Shown here one piece after another: positions 15,682-18,682 of a stretch of DNA of 18,682 nucleotides; the first letter of the stretch is position 1; each line of letters opens with the position of its first letter. Under the pieces are notes generated by a model. The model was not told the origin of the DNA, ran no database searches, and was given only the letters and a program-made list of their open reading frames with translations. Source of the stretch: an uncultured Lactobacillus sp. (GTDB lineage: Bacteria; Bacillota; Bacilli; Lactobacillales; Lactobacillaceae); NCBI GenBank assembly GCA_905204935.1, contig CAJLBJ010000029.1, forward strand, positions 1-18,682. Reading direction: 5' to 3'. Position numbers and translations under genes: made by a program.

Positions 15682-15721
15682 ATATAAACAGTTTTATAAT
15701 ATTAAGCAAGCTATTTAGTTA

Positions 15722-16168
15722 TTATTCTTCGTCATTAATGGGATCTTTTAAGTCGATCTTGACTAACAAGGTAACGCCATTTTTGTTAGTTTTAGCGATG
15801 ATAGCTTCAGTGATAAAACCGACTTGTTGTTGAATTGTTTGAGCTAAAAATCCAGCTTCCAATAAGAACTCAGCTTGACCTAACTCTTGTCGTTTTTTTA
15901 CTATTGGCCCACTAAGCTCGAAGGTTTGTTCATCTTTTTTGACTTTGATTTGTTCTAACTTTCCAAAATTAGCGTCTAGATAAAAAGCACTTAAATTATC
16001 GAGGTTAGCGACTTTAAATTTACGTGCTAAAGATTTACCCATCCAATATAAGATATTGTTGTCTGTGCCAACTAATTCGGGAATTAAAGCATCACGCAAA
16101 AGAAGTGTGCCAAATGTAGTACCTAATGAATTAGTTTGAACGGCTGATTGATAAAATTCGTTTTCCAT
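15722..16168 (-). CDS. YslB family protein (DUF2507)
   Basis: Soluble protein of 148 residues of the YslB/DUF2507 family, in the TRAPP/V4R-like fold class. Family signatures seen are LLRDALIPELVG (about 24-35), ILYWMGKSLARK (39-50), and a C-terminal beta region including LEAGFLAQTIQQQVG. The function is unknown. The start ATG has AGGAG about 7 bases upstream. In many lactobacilli the gene follows trxA in the same direction and precedes murI; here it is on the opposite strand, with its own promoter and terminator, and murI is absent. Confidence 0.85.
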   Translation of the reverse strand: MENEFYQSAVQTNSLGTTFGTLLLRDALIPELVGTDNNILYWMGKSLARKFKVANLDNLSAFYLDANFGKLEQIKVKKDEQTFELSGPIVKKRQELGQAEFLLEAGFLAQTIQQQVGFITEAIIAKTNKNGVTLLVKIDLKDPINDEE

Positions 16169-16198
16169 CGATTTGCTCCTTTAAAATCTCTATATTCC

Positions 16199-16227
16199 AT
16201 TATACTTGTTACTGGCCAAAAATGAAA
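16199..16227 (-). promoter_or_regulatory. Promoter of yslB
   Basis: On the minus strand TTTCAT is separated by 17 bases from a perfect TATAAT, which lies 30 bases upstream of the yslB start. The -35 is weak and the -10 strong. Confidence 0.5.
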
Positions 16228-16259
16228 TTAAAATAAGCATAAGTTTGTGTTAGTAGCTC

Positions 16260-16288
16260 TTGAATGTCTAGAGGTAATAAAGCATAAT
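16260..16288 (+). promoter_or_regulatory. Promoter of rdgB and phosphoesterase
   Basis: TTGAAT, 17 bases, then CATAAT: each box has one or two deviations from consensus and the spacing is ideal. It lies 38 bases before the rdgB start and diverges from the yslB promoter. Confidence 0.5.
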
Positions 16289-16325
16289 AATAATAAATTA
16301 AGTTAAGTAGGGATTGATAATAATT

Positions 16326-16922
16326 ATGGAAAAAATTTTGATTGCCACAAATAATCCAGGTAAGGCACGCGAATATAAGAAAATTTTTGAACCTAGGAGG
16401 TTAGAAGTCTATACTTTAGCGGATTTAAAAGAAGTTCCAGAAATTGTCGAAGATGGCCAAACCTTTGAACAAAATGCCACAATTAAAGCTCAAACATTAA
16501 CCGATATGTTAAATGTTCCAGCATTAGCTGATGATTCAGGGATTGTAGTTGATGCTTTAGATGGAGCTCCTGGAATCTATTCAGCTAGATATGCAGGTGA
16601 TCATGATGATCAAGCTAATAATGCTAAATTATTAGCCGAATTAAAAGATGTACCTTATGAGAAAAGAACAGCCCATTTTCATTGTTCGATTGTTGTGACT
16701 CGCCCTGGAAAAGAACCATTAGCAGTTGCAGGAGATGCATATGGTTATATTTTAACAAAGGCTCAAGGTACAGGTGGTTTTGGGTATGATCCATTATTTT
16801 ATTATCCAAAATTAGATAAGACATTTGGGGAATTAAGTGCAGAAGAAAAAAATAAAATCAGTCATCGTGGATTGGCTGTTCAAAAATTAATGGAACAATT
16901 TGATCAATGGTGGCAAGTTTAG
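16326..16922 (+). CDS. rdgB: XTP/dITP diphosphatase (RdgB/HAM1)
   Basis: House-cleaning NTPase that hydrolyses dITP, ITP and XTP to monophosphates, keeping deaminated purines out of DNA and RNA. The 198 residues fit the family. Motifs are TNNPGK (8-13), FEQNATIKA with Glu48, ADDSGIVVDAL (68-78), GAPGIYSARYAG (80-91), the GTGGFGYDPLF loop near 150 and SHRG near the C-terminus. The start is ATG 16326 (MEKILIATNNPGK). The only ribosome binding site-like sequence, TAGGGA, is about 12 bases upstream, a long spacing, so translation may be modest. An in-frame TTG at 16314 directly abuts that site and is unlikely. It is followed by the phosphoesterase after 12 bases. Confidence 0.95.
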   Translation: MEKILIATNNPGKAREYKKIFEPRRLEVYTLADLKEVPEIVEDGQTFEQNATIKAQTLTDMLNVPALADDSGIVVDALDGAPGIYSARYAGDHDDQANNAKLLAELKDVPYEKRTAHFHCSIVVTRPGKEPLAVAGDAYGYILTKAQGTGGFGYDPLFYYPKLDKTFGELSAEEKNKISHRGLAVQKLMEQFDQWWQV

Positions 16923-16934
16923 GAGGCATTTTAA

Positions 16935-17450
16935 ATGAAATACTTAGTAATCAGTGATAATCATGGAGATGCACAAATTTTACAAACAGTTGCGCGTCAT
17001 TTTAAAGGACAAGTCGATTACATGCTACATTGTGGAGACTCATGTTTATCGGCTGATTCACCAGCTTTAGTAGGTTATCAAACTGTGTTGGGCAACTGTG
17101 ATTATGAAAATTATGCAGAAAAGAAGTTATTAGAAGTTGAGCAAGACAAGATTTTATTGACACATGGTCATCTTTATGATGTCAATTACGGGTTAAATAG
17201 ATTGAGTTTAGCCGCTAAGCAAGAACAAGCAAACCTTGTCTTTTTTGGTCATACGCATTGCTTAGGAGTTGAGTATGTTGAAAATTGTTTGTACCTAAAT
17301 CCAGGCAGTATTAGTTATCCACGTGGACAGTATCGTGCTTTAGGTGGTAGCTTAGCAATCGTTGAGACAACACCAGCTAAAATCAAGGTTCAATACTATG
17401 ATCGTAATTTTGACGCGGCAAAAGAATTAGCGTGGGAGTTTGCGCGTTAG
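16935..17450 (+). CDS. YfcE/MJ0936-type metallophosphoesterase
   Basis: Small calcineurin-like phosphodiesterase of 171 residues. All metal motifs are present: SDNHGD (Asp8, His10), HCGD (32-35), GNCD (53-56), THGH (76-79), GHTH (105-108) and LNPGS. Family members cleave phosphodiesters in vitro; the natural substrate is not known. TAGGAGG lies about 8 bases before the ATG. It is cotranscribed with rdgB, a pairing conserved in Bacilli, and followed directly by a strong terminator. Confidence 0.92.
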   Translation: MKYLVISDNHGDAQILQTVARHFKGQVDYMLHCGDSCLSADSPALVGYQTVLGNCDYENYAEKKLLEVEQDKILLTHGHLYDVNYGLNRLSLAAKQEQANLVFFGHTHCLGVEYVENCLYLNPGSISYPRGQYRALGGSLAIVETTPAKIKVQYYDRNFDAAKELAWEFAR

Positions 17451-17455
17451 TTGGT

Positions 17456-17494
17456 AAGAAAATGGCTAATCTTTAGGGATTAGCTATTTTCTTT
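17456..17494 (+). terminator. Terminator of rdgB operon
   Basis: A 16-pair stem, AAGAAAAT-G-GCTAATC with GATTAGC-T-ATTTTCTT (one G-T pair), has a 6-base loop. It begins 5 bases after the phosphoesterase stop, and its 3' arm supplies the T-rich tract. It can work in both directions. Confidence 0.85.
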
Positions 17495-17513
17495 GCTAAA
17501 AACAAACTAAAAA

Positions 17514-17552
17514 GCTGATTATCCGCTAAAACACTGTATCTATCAGCATTTT
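17514..17552 (+). terminator. Weak hairpin with T-tract
   Basis: GCTGAT (17514-17519) pairs with ATCAGC (17542-17547) across a 22-base loop, followed by ATTTTT. The short stem makes this a weak terminator at best, possibly a backup to the one at 17456 or a relic. Confidence 0.3.
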
Positions 17553-17707
17553 TAAGGGAGAAAAGCAATTAATTTACTACGATTGAATGAGCCTTGATAC
17601 GTTAAATATCCCAGATATGCAAAGATATGGCATAACACATCAATATTGAAACAATAAAAAATTGAATATCTCATACTAAGGGAAATATAATTACTGGTCT
17701 TGGCGTA

Positions 17708-17803
17708 ATGTTTTTTGCATTGTTGTATGGATTGAGGTATATTTTTCTAAATCGAAATGCTAAATACTCATATCTTGCAATGCTGTTAGCTTTTATAATT
17801 TAG
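17708..17803 (+). pseudogene. Possible remnant or small ORF of a membrane protein
   Basis: A 31-codon frame (MFFALLYGLRYIFLNR, then an AKYSYLAMLLAFII end) with two hydrophobic stretches around a basic turn. The frame is open back to a stop at 17663, adding 14 codons without a start. No ribosome binding site precedes the ATG. It looks like the tail of a decayed membrane protein, but a small membrane peptide cannot be excluded. I recognise no family. Confidence 0.2.
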
Positions 17804-17821
17804 ATAATTATATTATCTTTT

Positions 17822-17861
17822 ATATGGCGGTTAGTCATAAGATTGACCGCTTTTGCCATAT
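17822..17861 (+). other. Strong two-part hairpin ahead of a short ORF
   Basis: GCGGTTAGTC (17827-17836) pairs along 10 bp with GATTGACCGC (17841-17850), with two G-T pairs and an ATAA tetraloop. The outer ATATG and CATAT bases also pair around a TTTTG bulge. The CCGCTTTT run could end transcripts, yet an AAAGGAG ribosome binding site and ATG follow 7-18 bases later, so it could instead be a leader structure. No known riboswitch is recognised. Confidence 0.4.
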
Positions 17862-17878
17862 CCAGAAAGGAGTGTTAT

Positions 17879-17947
17879 ATGGTATTGCTCAAATACAAGG
17901 GAAAGCGTATCAGAGCTTCTGACAGAAACCTTGTGTATCGTTTTTGA
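17879..17947 (+). CDS. Possible 22-residue basic peptide or truncated gene
   Basis: ATG 17879 follows AAAGGAG with a spacing of 7 bases and reads MVLLKYKGKRIRASD plus seven residues to TGA 17945. It is strongly basic and without a membrane segment. The good ribosome binding site suggests it was, or is, translated. The YKGKRIRASD stretch looks like the start of a longer soluble protein, so truncation is the simplest reading. Family unknown. Confidence 0.3.
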   Translation: MVLLKYKGKRIRASDRNLVYRF

Positions 17948-18051
17948 AATTCAAATACCTTAAAAAGTATATAAGCAACATACAAAGATAGAATTGTGGA
18001 AATAACATAAAGTATGGTAACATATCTATTTAAAAAAAGTACGACTTTAGT

Positions 18052-18079
18052 TTGACAAGTAAAGACTGAAGAGTATAAT
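18052..18079 (+). promoter_or_regulatory. Consensus promoter of the tRNA-Glu gene
   Basis: A perfect TTGACA -35 and perfect TATAAT -10 are separated by 16 bases, about 20 bases before the tRNA 5' end. It is the closest match to consensus in the window and argues that the tRNA is expressed. Confidence 0.88.
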
Positions 18080-18099
18080 TATAAGAGTAATTTGATTAA

Positions 18100-18171
18100 T
18101 GCCCGTTGGTCAAATGGTTAAGACGTCGCCCTCTCAAGGCGGAGTTGCGGGTTCGATTCCCGTACGGGTGA
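18100..18171 (+). tRNA. tRNA-Glu, anticodon CTC
   Basis: A 72-base cloverleaf with all arms. The acceptor is TGCCCGT with ACGGGTG, the D arm contains GGTCAAATGGTTAAGAC, the anticodon stem TCGCC/GGCGG has loop CTCTCAA (anticodon CTC, reading GAG), the variable loop has 4 bases, and the T arm contains GTTCGATTC. It closely resembles Firmicutes tRNA-Glu, whose usual anticodon is TTC. Unusual points: position 1 to 72 is a T-G pair instead of G-C, the first anticodon-stem pair and the first T-stem pair are also G-T wobbles, and CCA is not encoded. A consensus promoter and a terminator flank it, so it forms its own transcription unit. It is probably functional, with degeneration possible. Confidence 0.88.
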
Positions 18172-18176
18172 TTTTT

Positions 18177-18208
18177 ACCAAGGTCAAGGATTTGGCGTTG
18201 GTTTTTTT
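18177..18208 (+). terminator. Terminator of the tRNA-Glu gene
   Basis: ACCAA (18177-18181) pairs with TTGGT (18198-18202), with an alternative inner TTGG, followed by seven T residues. It lies 6 bases after the tRNA 3' end. Confidence 0.65.
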
Positions 18209-18252
18209 GTTTAGAAAAATTTTAAGTTAGTGTGTTATGAAATACTAAATAG

Positions 18253-18261
18253 TGCTATAAT
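18253..18261 (+). promoter_or_regulatory. Extended -10 promoter of the 102-residue gene
   Basis: TGCTATAAT is a perfect TG-n-TATAAT, 37 bases before the ATG at 18298. No strong -35 is visible. Confidence 0.5.
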
Positions 18262-18297
18262 GAAATGATAGATTAGGCGATGATAAGGAGGGGGAAA

Positions 18298-18606
18298 ATG
18301 TTAAGAAAGACCAAAAACTTCTTGAAAGCATACAACGTTGATTACATGAAAGAACATGTTAATCCTTTGATGGTGCCAGATAAGGTTTATGTTTTAAAGT
18401 TTGGTAAAAAAGGTGGCGAATACAATAATCGTTTTATAGTTGAACATAGTTATACCTGGACGGGTAGAATCAAGATTAATAAGATCACTTTACGTTTGCA
18501 TGGACAACAACATCCACGTGAATTTAGAAATGAAACAGAATTGTTACACTACCTCAAGAAAAATGTTAAGCGGTATGCTAAACAATTAAAGCAACCAACT
18601 AAATAA
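18298..18606 (+). CDS. Hypothetical basic protein, 102 residues
   Basis: Not recognised. It is a soluble protein rich in Lys and Arg, without signal peptide, membrane segment or cysteine. The middle (about residues 28-68) alternates beta-like strands, such as DKVYVLKFGKKGG, NRFIVEHSYTW and GRIKINKITLRLHG. The end (78-98) is a predicted basic helix, TELLHYLKKNVKRYAKQLK. A nucleic-acid-binding role is possible from charge only. The start is ATG 18298 with AAGGAGG 6-7 bases upstream; an in-frame ATG at 18280 would put the ribosome binding site inside the gene. It is monocistronic, following the tRNA. An IS-like end begins 21 bases after its stop codon and appears to split its terminator. Confidence 0.75.
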   Translation: MLRKTKNFLKAYNVDYMKEHVNPLMVPDKVYVLKFGKKGGEYNNRFIVEHSYTWTGRIKINKITLRLHGQQHPREFRNETELLHYLKKNVKRYAKQLKQPTK

Positions 18607-18627
18607 ACAAAAACCTCTTCACTAGTC

Positions 18628-18682
18628 TGATATGTACCCTCTTTACTGGACATCCAGTAAGGAGGGTTATTTTTATGCGCTA
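18628..18682 (+). mobile_element. Left end of an IS3-like element with orfA start
   Basis: A terminal repeat starting TGATATGTACCC and continuing to CTGGACAT (18628-18653) matches, in inverted orientation, the repeat at 25-50 at 21 of 26 positions. Inside it lie a Shine-Dalgarno AAGGAGGG (18659-18666) and an ATG at 18675 reading M-R-(Y or stop), where the window ends. Many IS3-family OrfA proteins start with M-(T/R)-x-Y-S, which is compatible but not decisive. The element continues beyond the window. Confidence 0.5.
18637..18666 (+). promoter_or_regulatory. Hairpin masking the orfA ribosome binding site
   Basis: CCCTCTTTACTGG (18637-18649) pairs along 13 bp, with one G-T pair, with CCAGTAAGGAGGG (18654-18666) around an ACAT loop. 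The 3' arm contains the whole Shine-Dalgarno of orfA. Transcripts entering from outside would fold it and hide the site, while transcripts starting inside would lack the 5' arm. Such protection is known for several transposase genes; here it is inferred. Confidence 0.55.

Larger units (their letters stand above)
17495..18051 (+). other. Gene-poor interval with hairpins and possible remnants
   Basis: About 560 bases between the rdgB-operon terminator and the tRNA promoter without a recognisable full-length gene. It holds a weak hairpin (17514-17547), a 31-codon membrane-like reading frame (17708-17803), a strong hairpin (17822-17861) and a 22-codon ORF with a good ribosome binding site (17879-17947). 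Frames are otherwise closed on both strands. The pattern suits erosion of a former accessory insert, but I recognise no parent gene. Confidence 0.5.

Noticed and set aside
17451..18682. Prophage or integrative element using the tRNA-Glu 3' end as attachment site
   Set aside because: No integrase, no phage genes and no second copy of the tRNA 3' end are visible in the window.
1..18682. CRISPR array or restriction/defence locus
   Set aside because: No regularly spaced repeats and no cas, restriction, toxin-antitoxin or retron-like proteins were found on either strand.
1..18682. Composite transposon or small circular element between the two IS ends
   Set aside because: The block carries core chromosomal genes (murB, cdaA, glmM, zapA), so a mobile or plasmid unit is very unlikely. 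Repeat-bounded contig ends explain the pattern better.

Overview
The window is an 18.7 kb, AT-rich stretch of Gram-positive (Firmicutes) chromosome. The gene content and order point to a lactobacillus-like member of Lactobacillales: murB, cdaA-cdaR-glmM, ireB-ruvX-DUF1292, zapA-cvpA-mutS2-trxA, yslB, rdgB and a YfcE-like phosphoesterase. Strong GGAGG ribosome binding sites, frequent TTG/GTG starts and TG-n-TATAAT promoters agree with this. I cannot name the species.

Layout from left to right. Bases 1-50 look like the right end of an IS3-family insertion sequence. A leftward pair follows: a DEDDh exonuclease and exoA. Rightward murB comes next, then a ribose locus (rbsR, rbsK, rbsD, rbsU) with a clear palindromic operator before rbsK. 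In this locus rbsR carries two frameshifts and rbsD one, all single-base changes in homopolymer runs, while rbsK and rbsU are intact. A leftward DUF1361 membrane protein lies between back-to-back terminators and the cdaA promoter. Then come cdaA-cdaR-glmM (c-di-AMP synthesis and its regulator, and the glucosamine-phosphate step towards UDP-GlcNAc), ireB-ruvX-DUF1292, a hexapeptide O-acetyltransferase, and zapA-cvpA-mutS2 with trxA behind its own promoter. A leftward yslB and the rightward rdgB/phosphoesterase pair close the housekeeping block.

The last 1.2 kb is different. It is a gene-poor interval of about 600 bases with hairpins and possible small-ORF remnants. After it come a tRNA-Glu gene with the uncommon anticodon CTC behind a consensus promoter, an unrecognised 102-residue basic protein, and the left end of an IS3-like element with the first bases of its orfA. 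The terminal repeats at the two window edges match at 21 of 26 positions in inverted orientation. The window is therefore probably a contig, or segment, bounded by two copies of one IS.

Functionally, most genes serve cell wall precursor synthesis (murB, glmM), c-di-AMP signalling (cdaA, cdaR), cell division (zapA), nucleic acid and nucleotide-pool upkeep (exoA, exonuclease, mutS2, ruvX, rdgB) and redox (trxA). I found no clearly new multi-gene system. The points most worth a second look are the decayed or mis-sequenced ribose locus, the tRNA-Glu(CTC), the IS ends that appear to split terminators, and the yslB/rdgB junction where murI would be expected.
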